From Sinorhizobium sp. BG8 (GTDB lineage Bacteria; Pseudomonadota; Alphaproteobacteria; Rhizobiales; Rhizobiaceae): a DNA stretch of 64,000 nucleotides. Under the pieces are notes generated by a model. That model made no database searches and was not told the origin of the DNA. It saw only the letters and a program-made list of their open reading frames with translations. Of the stretch, positions 17,510 through 26,371 are shown piece after piece (within the stretch, counting starts at the first letter, position 1; each line of letters starts with the position of its first letter). The DNA is taken from NCBI RefSeq assembly GCF_016864555.1, contig NZ_CP044011.1:2871501-2935500 (forward strand). Direction: 5' to 3'. A program made the translations under genes and the position numbers.

Positions 17510-18769
17510 TTGACCCTAGGTTCCATTGTCGCGACGTCTCTGATCGTGACGGCCGGATTTCTGGCGGTGCCGGCCGTAAGCCATACAAATGCAGGAACCA
17601 CCTTTTCCCTTATGGCGTCTTCGATGGCGTTTGTGGCGATGGCGCTCGCGCAGTTCATGGCGACGCGCCCGCCCTTCGTGGAAAGCTTGTTTGGCGGCCT
17701 CGATCGCGTCTACCACTTCCATCGGAAGATCGGCATCTCCGTGCTCGCGCTGATCTTGGTTCATTATTTCGTCACGCCGGATTTCAAGGGCCTTTCAGTC
17801 ACGAGCGGGCTGAACAGGCTTGCCGCAAGTGCCGGAGAATGGGCCTTCTACGGCTTCGTGGTCCTGTTGGTGCTGAGCCTCGTCAAGGTCGTGCCAAAGA
17901 CCCGCATCGAGATTCCCTATCACTATTGGAGAATGACCCACCGTCTGATCGGCTGCCTCTTTGTCCTGGTGGCGTTCCATCAGATGTTCATCAAGCGGCC
18001 CTATGACGGCACGGCCCTCCTTGCGTCGTATCTGAATATCTTCGCTGCCATTGGCATCGCGAGCTACCTCTACACCCAGCTGCTACCCTGGCTCAGAACC
18101 CGGAGATACGAGGTCCGCGACGTCGTCCGCCACGACGGAGCGACACTTGTTTCCGCAAGCCCGAAGGGCCGGAAGCTCAGGGCGACACCGGGTCAGTTCG
18201 GTTTCTTTCGCGCGTACAGGCGGGGGCTGCGCGAGCCGCATCCCTTCACGATTGCCGGAATGGAAGACGATGGCTCCGTTCGCTTCGCCGTCAAACCGCT
18301 TGGCGACTACACACGGGCACTGCGCGATGGGCTGGAGGTCGGCGACGAACTTCGGCTGGAGGGTGGCTACGGTCGGTTCAACCACCGGCGCGGCGGCAGC
18401 AAGCAGATCTGGCTCGCCGGAGGTATCGGTGTCACGCCGTTTCTTGCAATGGCGGGCCGTCTGAAGGGTGACGAAGGCCAGGACATCCACATGGTCTATT
18501 GCGTTCGAGACCGGGCGGAGGCGATCGGCATCGAAACCTTCCAGTCCCAGGCGGAGAAGCTCGAGAACTTCAGCTTCGATCTTCACGACTCGTCGACCGA
18601 CGGTCGGCTGGATGCGAGCAAGCTCGTAAGCACCGTGCGCATGGATCCGGCAGATGCGGATCTCTGGTTTTGCGGGCCGCCACCCCTGCGTCTGGCGATT
18701 GTCAGGGGGCTGAGGGAGCTCGGCCGCATGCCGAGGCGAATAGAGTTCGAGCGTTTCGAGTTTCGTTGA
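17510..18769 (+). CDS. Ferric-reductase-like transmembrane flavocytochrome
   Basis: Predicted inner-membrane oxidoreductase passing electrons from cytoplasmic NAD(P)H through FAD to haem b and across the membrane. The 419-residue protein has an N-terminal helical domain (about 1-200) with paired haem-ligand candidates His71/His85 and His144/His157. An FAD domain follows (HPFTIAGMED) and then an NAD domain (WLAGGIGVTPFLAM, and WFCGPPPLR near the end). This is the FRD/NOX architecture. The start is TTG 17510 with GGGTGGGAAA directly upstream; no ATG fits. It opens a co-directional cluster and is 47 bases from the tetraheme cytochrome gene, which makes electron export to a periplasmic cytochrome plausible. 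Iron reductase or another membrane electron relay remain alternatives. Confidence 0.85.
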   Translation: MTLGSIVATSLIVTAGFLAVPAVSHTNAGTTFSLMASSMAFVAMALAQFMATRPPFVESLFGGLDRVYHFHRKIGISVLALILVHYFVTPDFKGLSVTSGLNRLAASAGEWAFYGFVVLLVLSLVKVVPKTRIEIPYHYWRMTHRLIGCLFVLVAFHQMFIKRPYDGTALLASYLNIFAAIGIASYLYTQLLPWLRTRRYEVRDVVRHDGATLVSASPKGRKLRATPGQFGFFRAYRRGLREPHPFTIAGMEDDGSVRFAVKPLGDYTRALRDGLEVGDELRLEGGYGRFNHRRGGSKQIWLAGGIGVTPFLAMAGRLKGDEGQDIHMVYCVRDRAEAIGIETFQSQAEKLENFSFDLHDSSTDGRLDASKLVSTVRMDPADADLWFCGPPPLRLAIVRGLRELGRMPRRIEFERFEFR

Positions 18770-18816
18770 AGTATCCGCCGGCGCGCCGGCCATCCGATGA
18801 CCGAAAGGAAGCCGCA

Positions 18817-21800
18817 ATGCCCATGCCCCGGCAGCTTTCCGATGCCGTCCTGCGCGCGACCCGACCGTGCTTGCGGCTTGCCGCTGCCGCGGGAATTGTG
18901 CTCTCGGTCCTCTGTCCCGCGGGGGCGGTTGCGCGCGACCACTTTTCCGCCGACGCCTTTTCGGGCTACGTGCCGGACAAGGCGAACGGAAAGGATATGT
19001 TCGCTGCGGCGGGATGCGGTGCGTGCCACGGCTCCGGCGATAACACGGAACTCCTCTCCGGCGGCATGGAGATGGAAACAGCGATCGGAAAGTTTTTCGC
19101 GCCAAACATTTCCGCCCACCCGAATGGGACGGGAGGATGGTCCAACGGCGACTTCCTCAATGCCGTGATGAATGGCGTCGACCGAGACGGAAACCACCTT
19201 TACCCGGTCATGCCCTACACCTCGTATGGTGGGATGAAGCCCGAGGATGTGCTCGACATTAAGGCCTACATCGATACGCTGCCGCCATCCGACGCGGTAT
19301 CGCGGGAACATGAAATCGCGTTCCCGTTCAACCGGCAGACGACCCTGACGCTTTGGAAGCGCACTCATTTCACTGTGCCCTCCTATCAGGCGCGCGAACA
19401 GACCCAGCAGGAACGGGGCCGATATCTCGTGGAGAACGTCGGTGCCTGTGGCGACTGTCATACGCCGCGCACCACCACCTATGGGCTTGATACCGAACAC
19501 GCCTACGAGGGCGAGAAAGGGCTCACGGGTGCGGTTGCTCCCGACATCACCAAGGCCCGCATAGCTGGGCTCGCCTCTCCTGAGCTTTTCACGGTGGGCG
19601 TCATCGAGGAGAGCAAGAAACTCTCGGGCACGCCGCTCTCCGATCCCCTGATGCGCCGGATCGCCAAGGGAATGTCGGCTCTTGGCGAAGAAGACAGGCT
19701 GGCAATCTATTCCTTCCTCGCCGATCGCCCGACAGCGGTCAGAAAGCCGGATGTGGAACCGGTCTGCAAGGAGAAGACGGCGCAAGCAGCACTCGGCGGA
19801 GACAACGGCGCCCTCGCATCGGCTGCCGACGCCTTCATCGGCAAGTACTGTCGCAATTGTCATGGTCCTGGAGAAGGTTCGCAAGGCTCGTTTCCCGCCG
19901 GCGATCTCGCCTCGATTGCAGCAAACGCTGCCTTCGTGACACCCGGCGATGCGGGGAAGTCACGGCTCTTCACCAGCGTCACGAGCGGGCGCATGCCGCT
20001 CGGCAAACGGCCGGATGTCTCGGAGGTGAAGGCTCTCGAAGAATGGATCGACTCGCTCGATGAAAAGGCGCTTCCGGATACCGCCGCTTCGCCGCCAACC
20101 CGGACAAGGCCCATGCTCGGCTACAAGGCGTTCATCGAGGCCGCGCTCAAGGATATCTCCGGCGTAAGCGACACGGACAAGCCGTTCATGCGCTACTTCA
20201 GCTATCGCAACCAGTACAATGGAATGATGGGGTGCGAGGACCAAAAGACCTTCATGAAGCGGATGGACGTGCTGGCGGGCGGGTTCAAGAAGCTCCTCAA
20301 CTCCGTGTCCTTCGGTCCTGACGTTGTGGTTCCGACCGAAGTCGAGGGAACTGATGGCCTTCTCGTACGGGTGGACATCCGCGACCTTGCCTGGGACACG
20401 GAAGACTACGACTTTCTGATCGGAGAGTACGTCTACGGCGTCGACCCGGAGAGCGATCCGTCCTTGAATGCGCTCTCGAAGGCGACCGATACGACGCTGC
20501 CGATCATGCGGGTCGACTGGTTCATGAGCAACGGCGCCCGGCCCAAGGTCTACAACAGGCTTATGAAGCTTCCGACCGATATCCGGGAACTCGAGAAGCG
20601 TTTCGACATCGACGTGGACAACAACATCCGCACCCACAAGATTGTCCGGGCCGGGTTTACGGACGGATCGTCGGGCGTCTCAGACCACAATCGCATGCTC
20701 GAGCGCCACGACATGCCCTTCGGCGGATATTACTGGAAATCCTACGACTTCGGCGGCGATGTCGGCAAACAGGTGCTCAAGCGCTTCCCACATGGTCCCG
20801 CGACGCTCGAGCCTCTCGAAACCGGCCTCGAGGCATTCCACCACGACGGTGGTGAAATGATATTCTCGTTGCCCAACGGACTGCAGGGTTACTACCTCTC
20901 GACAGCCGCAGGCAAGCAGCTCGACGTCGGACCGACCAACATCGTCTCCTTCCGTCAGCGGCCCATCGGCAAGGGGGTGGAGATCACGAATGCCCGTTCG
21001 TGCTTCGATTGCCATGCCAATGGTATCCTCTCGAAGCGCGACCAGCTTCGCGAACATATCGAGACCTCCACGCTCTTCAGCAAGGACCAGCAGGAGGCGC
21101 TCCTTGCAATGTATGTGCCCCAGGAGACGTTGGACCGGGTCTATGACCAGGATCGCAAGCGGTTCGTGGCGGCATTGCAGAAGCTCGACGTCACCGAACC
21201 GACGCCCGATGGTGGGGCTCAGAGCATTCTCGCACCCGGCAATGCGGAGCTGGTCACCTACTTTGCGGACAAATACGAGGAGGAGCTGAATTTCGAGGCG
21301 GTCGCTGCAGAGTTCGACATGACGCCGGGCCAGTTCTCGGACGCCGTGCGGCGCCTGACGGATCTGGACGTCCTGCGCCTGGGCATCGATTGGGTCGCGA
21401 CGCTCGAGGCCGGCGGCACCATCCCGCGTGTGGAGATCGAGCAGCAGTTTCCGTTCCTGCTCGAGCCCCTGATGAGACTTCGGCCGCTGCAAAGGTCCGC
21501 GGACGCGCTGGCGAACGCATCGTCGGAGACATCGACGGGCATAGCGACGACAGGTGCTTCAGCGATCCAGACCGTCGCCGAGACGCCTGCCTATCGCCAG
21601 GACGACAAGACGAATGAAGGCAAGCTCCGGCTCGCTCTGCATGTCCCGTCGACCGTCGCGAGGGTCGGTGACCAGCTATCCTTCGAGCTCACCACCAACA
21701 AGGCCTGTGAGCTTCAGGTGATGTATGTCGAAGAGACGGGGAACGTGGAAATCATACCCGATGTGATGATCGGCGATCCCACCCTGAAGCCGGACGAGAA

Positions 21801-22053
21801 GCGGCTGATTCCGCAACCGGGGACCGGCGACCTGACTTTCGATACGCCCTCGGCGGCCGAAACGATGATCGCCTTCTGCCGTGTCGGCGGACTTGGAGGG
21901 GATAGGCTGAGCGCGGACAGGGCCAAGGATCTCGTCGCAGAGGCGAGGCAGCCCGTGACACGCGGTCTCGCGATCAATCTCGCCAAGAAGGCAGAGGAGG
22001 ACAAGGGAGCGAGCGGCGTACAGATGGTGACCTTTGAGATCAAGGACAAGTGA
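18817..22053 (+). CDS. Large exported tetraheme cytochrome c protein with DUF4384-like C-terminus
   Basis: Predicted periplasmic or surface c-type cytochrome of 1078 residues with a signal peptide (about 1-42, hydrophobic AAAAGIVLSVLCPAGAVA). Four CXXCH haem sites are visible: CGACH at 67, CGDCH at 211, CRNCH at 345 and CFDCH at 729. The first two belong to a diheme part resembling dehydrogenase cytochrome subunits. The long stretch 440-700 has no motif I recognise. The C-terminus (about 930-1078) resembles DUF4384, as in the two caspase-like proteins downstream. The start is ATG 18817 with AAAGGAA upstream; the open frame before it is the overlap with the flavocytochrome gene. Probable role: accept electrons from the flavocytochrome or a quinol. 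Confidence 0.82.
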   Translation: MPMPRQLSDAVLRATRPCLRLAAAAGIVLSVLCPAGAVARDHFSADAFSGYVPDKANGKDMFAAAGCGACHGSGDNTELLSGGMEMETAIGKFFAPNISAHPNGTGGWSNGDFLNAVMNGVDRDGNHLYPVMPYTSYGGMKPEDVLDIKAYIDTLPPSDAVSREHEIAFPFNRQTTLTLWKRTHFTVPSYQAREQTQQERGRYLVENVGACGDCHTPRTTTYGLDTEHAYEGEKGLTGAVAPDITKARIAGLASPELFTVGVIEESKKLSGTPLSDPLMRRIAKGMSALGEEDRLAIYSFLADRPTAVRKPDVEPVCKEKTAQAALGGDNGALASAADAFIGKYCRNCHGPGEGSQGSFPAGDLASIAANAAFVTPGDAGKSRLFTSVTSGRMPLGKRPDVSEVKALEEWIDSLDEKALPDTAASPPTRTRPMLGYKAFIEAALKDISGVSDTDKPFMRYFSYRNQYNGMMGCEDQKTFMKRMDVLAGGFKKLLNSVSFGPDVVVPTEVEGTDGLLVRVDIRDLAWDTEDYDFLIGEYVYGVDPESDPSLNALSKATDTTLPIMRVDWFMSNGARPKVYNRLMKLPTDIRELEKRFDIDVDNNIRTHKIVRAGFTDGSSGVSDHNRMLERHDMPFGGYYWKSYDFGGDVGKQVLKRFPHGPATLEPLETGLEAFHHDGGEMIFSLPNGLQGYYLSTAAGKQLDVGPTNIVSFRQRPIGKGVEITNARSCFDCHANGILSKRDQLREHIETSTLFSKDQQEALLAMYVPQETLDRVYDQDRKRFVAALQKLDVTEPTPDGGAQSILAPGNAELVTYFADKYEEELNFEAVAAEFDMTPGQFSDAVRRLTDLDVLRLGIDWVATLEAGGTIPRVEIEQQFPFLLEPLMRLRPLQRSADALANASSETSTGIATTGASAIQTVAETPAYRQDDKTNEGKLRLALHVPSTVARVGDQLSFELTTNKACELQVMYVEETGNVEIIPDVMIGDPTLKPDEKRLIPQPGTGDLTFDTPSAAETMIAFCRVGGLGGDRLSADRAKDLVAEARQPVTRGLAINLAKKAEEDKGASGVQMVTFEIKDK

Positions 22054-22124
22054 CGGTGCGGTGGCGGGCAGGGGACGGCGGCCCACGCCCGCGAGCAGTA
22101 GGCACTGGTAAAACGGGAATGGTC

Positions 22125-23024
22125 ATGAACCTGAAATCTATCCTGGCGACCATTGTGGTGACCCTGTCCGCTGCGTTTCCGGCGTCGGCTGCCTGCAGCG
22201 CTGTGAACGGCATCGTCGAGGCGTTCAACAACGGCAACGAAACCGCGGCGCGCTCCATCGCCGGAAGCTCCGAGGTTGACAGTTGCACGGCGGACGAGAA
22301 GACGCTGATAGGCCGTGTCGCTTCGCTCACCGCTTTCAACCGGATCACCACCGACGTACAGGCGAACGGCAATCTTGCCGGCCAGGAACGGACGCTCGAC
22401 GAACTTCAGAGGGAATATGGGGGGCCTTGGCAGGTCTTCGATGCGCTGGGCGATATCGCACGGGAGCGCAGGGACTATGGGGCTGCTGCCCGATACTACC
22501 AGCTAGCACTGGAAGACAGTGCGAACGAGACGCTCACGCCGCAATGGATGGCGCCCGATGAGGCCTACATCCGGCGGATGGACAGGCTTGCGAACGAGAT
22601 GAGGCTCGCCGCACCGGGTCCGGTCAAGCTCGCGATGCGCGGCGGCTGCAAAGTCTCCTTCCGCGGCATCAAGATCACGAAGAAATCGACGCCGGTTCGC
22701 TACGTCTTTGGCACTGCCGAGTTCACGCCGGAGGGAGCGCAGGCTGCGAAGGATCTCGCCGATTGCCTGAAGGCGGTGAGACCGGCTGCCATCACGCTGG
22801 TCGGCCACACCGACCCCATCGGTACAAACAAGGAGAATCTCTCATTGTCCGTGGCGCGTGCAGAGACGCTTGCGGCCTATCTGGCCGCGCACGGCTTCTC
22901 GGGGGCAATTGCCATCGAGGGGCGGGGAGAGGAGGAACCCTTCCAGCCGGACGACCCCAGCGCCTACGACGAGGAAATGCTCAACCAGCTGAACAGGCGC
23001 GTGGAAGTGGACGTGCACAAATGA
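22125..23024 (+). CDS. OmpA-family peptidoglycan-associating protein
   Basis: Exported 299-residue protein with a signal peptide (SILATIVVTLSAAFPASA) and a C-terminal OmpA/MotB-type domain (about 205-299). The domain shows TLVGHTDPIGTNKENLSLS and the following RAETLAAYL, which bind the peptide stem of peptidoglycan. The middle contains a TPR-like stretch (ALGDIARERRDYGAAARYYQ). It could anchor the cluster's periplasmic complex to the wall. ATG 22125 is used, with CGGGA upstream; ATG 22119 is an equally readable alternative two codons earlier. Its stop overlaps the caspase-like gene start by four bases (ATGA). Confidence 0.85.
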   Translation: MNLKSILATIVVTLSAAFPASAACSAVNGIVEAFNNGNETAARSIAGSSEVDSCTADEKTLIGRVASLTAFNRITTDVQANGNLAGQERTLDELQREYGGPWQVFDALGDIARERRDYGAAARYYQLALEDSANETLTPQWMAPDEAYIRRMDRLANEMRLAAPGPVKLAMRGGCKVSFRGIKITKKSTPVRYVFGTAEFTPEGAQAAKDLADCLKAVRPAAITLVGHTDPIGTNKENLSLSVARAETLAAYLAAHGFSGAIAIEGRGEEEPFQPDDPSAYDEEMLNQLNRRVEVDVHK

Positions 23025-24576
23025 TCGGGATAGGGCGATTTCTGGCAGCCGCGCTCCTATCGGCATGCTCGCTGCCATCGGCGGGTCTTGCAGCGGAGAC
23101 CTGGGCCATCGTCGTCGGCATCGACCAGTATCCTTTCGGCGGCAGTCTGGACGGCGCAGTCAAGGATGCCGAGGATGTCTACAGGGCCATACGGCAGGCC
23201 GGGTTCACAAATGCCGTGAAGTTCACCAATGGCGAAGCCCGGAAGGACGATATCCGACAGGCCTGGGCTGAGGTCGTAGCGAAAGCCACGCCGGGGGACA
23301 CCATCATCTTCACCTATGCGGGCCATGGCGCGCAGATGCCGGAACTCGTGGCCGGCGAGGAGGAGGACGGTCTGGATGAATTCCTGCAATTGCCGGGCTT
23401 CGATCAAGTTCATCCCGGACAGACATTCAAGGAAATCATCGTCGACAACGAGCTGAACAGCTGGTTCGCCGAAGCCGAAGGCAAGGGCGTCCACGTGCTT
23501 TTCGTTTCCGACAGCTGTTTTTCGGGAGGGATGAGCCGCTCGATATCGGGCAAGACCCGCCTCGCACCGGCAGTGAAGGTAAAGCTTCAGGCCCCCTCGC
23601 AGGAGGCTGTGGCGGGAGCAAGCCTGAAGGATATCGGGTTCAAGCAGGTGACTGTGCTTGCCGCATCGCTGGAGAGCCAGCCGACGCCGGAGGTCATCAT
23701 CGACGGAGAACCGCGCGGGGCACTGAGCTGGAGTTTTGCCCGCGCCATCGAGGGGGGGCGGACCGCAACGGCGACGGCCAGATAACGCGCATCGAGCTTG
23801 AGGATTATGTCTTCAGCAATGTGAAGAACCGCTCGGAGGCGCTGCAGGTGCCGAACTTCACGCCACAGGCTGCGCGTTCTGCGGGGGAGGTTGTCGTGAG
23901 CCTTTCCCGCGGCGTCCCTGCAAATGGCGAAAGTTCACAGGCAATCCACAGGCGCGTGGCAAGATCCGTGCGAGACCTCGGATGGACGGGCAGGATTCCG
24001 CTCGAGGTTGTCGGATCCTCCGTCACGCCGGCGAGGACTGGCGGAAGCGGCAGGCCATACCGCTGGGATGCCGTGACGGGTACGATCCTCACGCCAAACG
24101 GCGAAGTCGCGGCGGAAAACATTGGCGAGGACCGCATCCAGCCGGTGGTGGACAAGTTCGTGCTGCTCGACTTCCTGAAGGCGATGGCCCGCCAGAACCC
24201 CGGGACGGTGACGCTGGACCCGGTCAGAGACATTTATGCGGCAGGAGAGCGGTTGCGTTTCGATGCGCCTGAGACCGGCTACGCAAACATGCTGGTATTC
24301 AACCTCGCCAACACGGGCGAGGTCCAGGCACTTGACGTGCAGGTGGCGGGGACGGGAAGCCAGGCATTCAAGCTGTCCGATATGGAGATCGTCAAACCTT
24401 TCGGTGCGGATCACCTGGTGGCGATCGCGACAAATGAACCGATCGACGCCATTGCCGCTGTCCTCGCCGGCAACGACGCCACACCGGACACGCTCCTCCA
24501 AGCGCTGCTGACCCGCCTCGACGGCAAGGAGGCAAGCGTCGCCATCCAGCCCCTCTATACACGGGAGCGGCGATGA
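23021..24576 (+). pseudogene. Exported caspase-like (C14) protein, frameshifted at a G7 tract
   Basis: Metacaspase-like cysteine peptidase with an N-terminal export signal (about 1-25; LSAC16 could also be a lipobox). The dyad is intact: His102 in FTYAGHG and Cys166 in SDSCFSGG. The frame breaks at seven G (23752-23758): frame +2 ends at 23785, whereas the next frame continues as DRNGDGQITRIELEDYV and ends at 24576 in a DUF4384-like region. Restoring one G gives a protein of about 518 residues. The EF-hand-like DRNGDGQI sits exactly at the junction, so the two parts are one gene. The next gene starts at the ATGA overlap of its restored stop. A real lesion, phase variation, slippage or a sequencing error are all possible. 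Confidence 0.82.
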
Positions 24577-26113
24577 TGGTGGCTCGGCTAATGGCAATAA
24601 TGGCCGTTGTGCTGGCGGTCGCCATCTTCGGCGGGCCGCGGTCCGCTGCTGCGGAGGATCGAGCTCTTCTGATCGGCATAGGAACGTACATCAACCTGCC
24701 GGAGAAAATGACGCTTCACGGGCCGCAGAACGACGTTGCGGCGGTAAAGACCCTGCTTACCAGCAAGCTCGGATACGCGGATGGATCGATCCGCGTTCTC
24801 CTCGACCAGGCCGCGACGCGTGCGGCCATCGTTTCGAGCATCGAGGACTGGCTGGTGGCCGGGACCAAGCCCGGAGATCGGGCATACCTTTATTTCTCCG
24901 GTTACGGCCTGCAGGTGGCAGATGCCGACGGCGACGAGGAGGACGGGTTGGATGAAGCACTTGCCCCCTACGACATTCAAGTCGGCGACACCGACTGGGG
25001 AAACGCCATCAGCGATGACGAGATCGACACGGCCTTGGCCCAACTGAAGGATCGCGCCGTATCGTTGGTCATCGATGCCTGTCATTCAGGAACAATCGCG
25101 CGATCTGTCTCTGGCGAGATGGGTGAGGCTATCGAGGGCGCACGGTTTCTGCCGCGCCTGCATCCGAAGCCCGTGGAAGCCGTGAAGACGCGTGGCCTGA
25201 GGATCGATCTTGCGGTCGTCGGAGAGGCTAAGGAAAACAAGCAGGGTGGGCTCGAAGCCTGGAGTGCCGCCTCATCCTACCAGATTGCCTGGGAGGACGA
25301 TCGACAACCGGCCAACGAACGTCACGGCGTCTTCACCGAGGCCTATGTGGCTGGCCACGAACTGGCCGACGGGAACGGCAACGGCACCATATCGCTCTCC
25401 GAACTGTTCGAGTTCGTCAAGGCGCAGTCGCAGGCCTACTGCGCAGCGAAAGAGGGGTGCCACGCACTCGATCCCCAGCTTGACGTCGCAGATCTCACCC
25501 TTGGGGCGAGTGTGATCACTCAGGCTTCAGCGACAGCCGGGCAAAACGGCAGCACTTATGTCTCTAAGGAAAACACGCAAGCTGTCGGTTTGCTGGGTAA
25601 GCCTTCGACCGGCCACGGCGCGCAAAGTTCCATAGAGGCGCTCGAGGACATCCTCGGGCGCGAGGACACGGGAGACGTCCACCTCTCCCTCGATCCGGGC
25701 GTACAGCTCAAGCAGGGGACGTCTTCAAGATCACTGTGGCGAGCGATCACGGCGGTGACCTCATCCTCTACGACGTCGACAAGAGCGGAAAGGCAACGCA
25801 GATCTTTCCCAACGAAGCGGCGAGGAAGATTACACCCCTGGCCGCCGGGATGCCGCTGACCATTCCGGATGAATACTACGGGTTTGATTTCGAAGCCGGC
25901 GAGGCGGGTGAGAACCTTCTGGTGGCAATCGTGGTCCGCGACGCGGTCGAGCTTTCGGAAGTCGCTCCCGCTTCACAGGGACTGGCGTCTGAACTCGACG
26001 CCCGATTGACAATAGCAGGTGTCGTCGGTGCGCTTCGCAAGACCTGGACCGGTGACGTCGAGAACAGAGGTGTCATCTGGTCACTTGGTACTCTCAGATA
26101 TTCAATTTATTGA
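24573..26113 (+). pseudogene. Caspase-like pseudoenzyme (Tyr-Cys dyad), frameshifted
   Basis: Second exported caspase-fold protein, paralogous to the first, with a signal peptide (residues about 1-27, ending SAAA). The catalytic-cysteine motif VIDACHSG is kept (Cys170), but the histidine position reads YFSGYG, so His is replaced by Tyr111. Peptidase activity is therefore doubtful. The acidic loop DADGDEEDGLDEA and EF-hand-like DGNGNGTISLSEL suggest calcium binding. The frame breaks at four G (25715-25718): one frame ends at 25859, and the other reads GDVFKITVASDHGGDLILYD and stops at 26113. One restored G joins them into a protein of about 513 residues with a DUF4384-like C-terminus. The ATGA overlap with the first caspase gene implies coupled translation. 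Confidence 0.8.
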
Positions 26114-26288
26114 ATACGATAAGAGGCTTTATTAATTCGGGGCTGGAAATCGTCTGGGGTGTCGACAACAGGCTGTCGGCAGCTGGTGGCCGGTCACCGT
26201 CTCCGCTGAACTGTTGTACCGCCGTGATACTAAGAATGCACACTATCACGAAGGCGATGACTCCCGTCATCATGAAGGGCAAACGCAT
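26094..26288 (-). CDS. Small single-pass membrane protein, unknown
   Basis: A 64-residue frame starting MRLPFMMTG with one clear membrane segment (about 4-26, TGVIAFVIVCILSITAV), followed by a Ser/Pro-rich exterior tail. GAGGTC lies upstream of ATG 26288; a GTG seven codons earlier has no ribosome site. It overlaps the last 20 bases of the caspase-like gene tail by convergent 3' ends. No family is recognised; it may also be a chance frame. Confidence 0.4.
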   Translation of the reverse strand: MRLPFMMTGVIAFVIVCILSITAVQQFSGDGDRPPAADSLLSTPQTISSPELIKPLIVFNKLNI

Positions 26289-26371
26289 GGGACGACCTCG
26301 CTTTGCCACTTGAACGGCCCAGACGACACGAGGTTCCGTGAACGGGAATATGTCCCGGGCGGTGCCGATCG

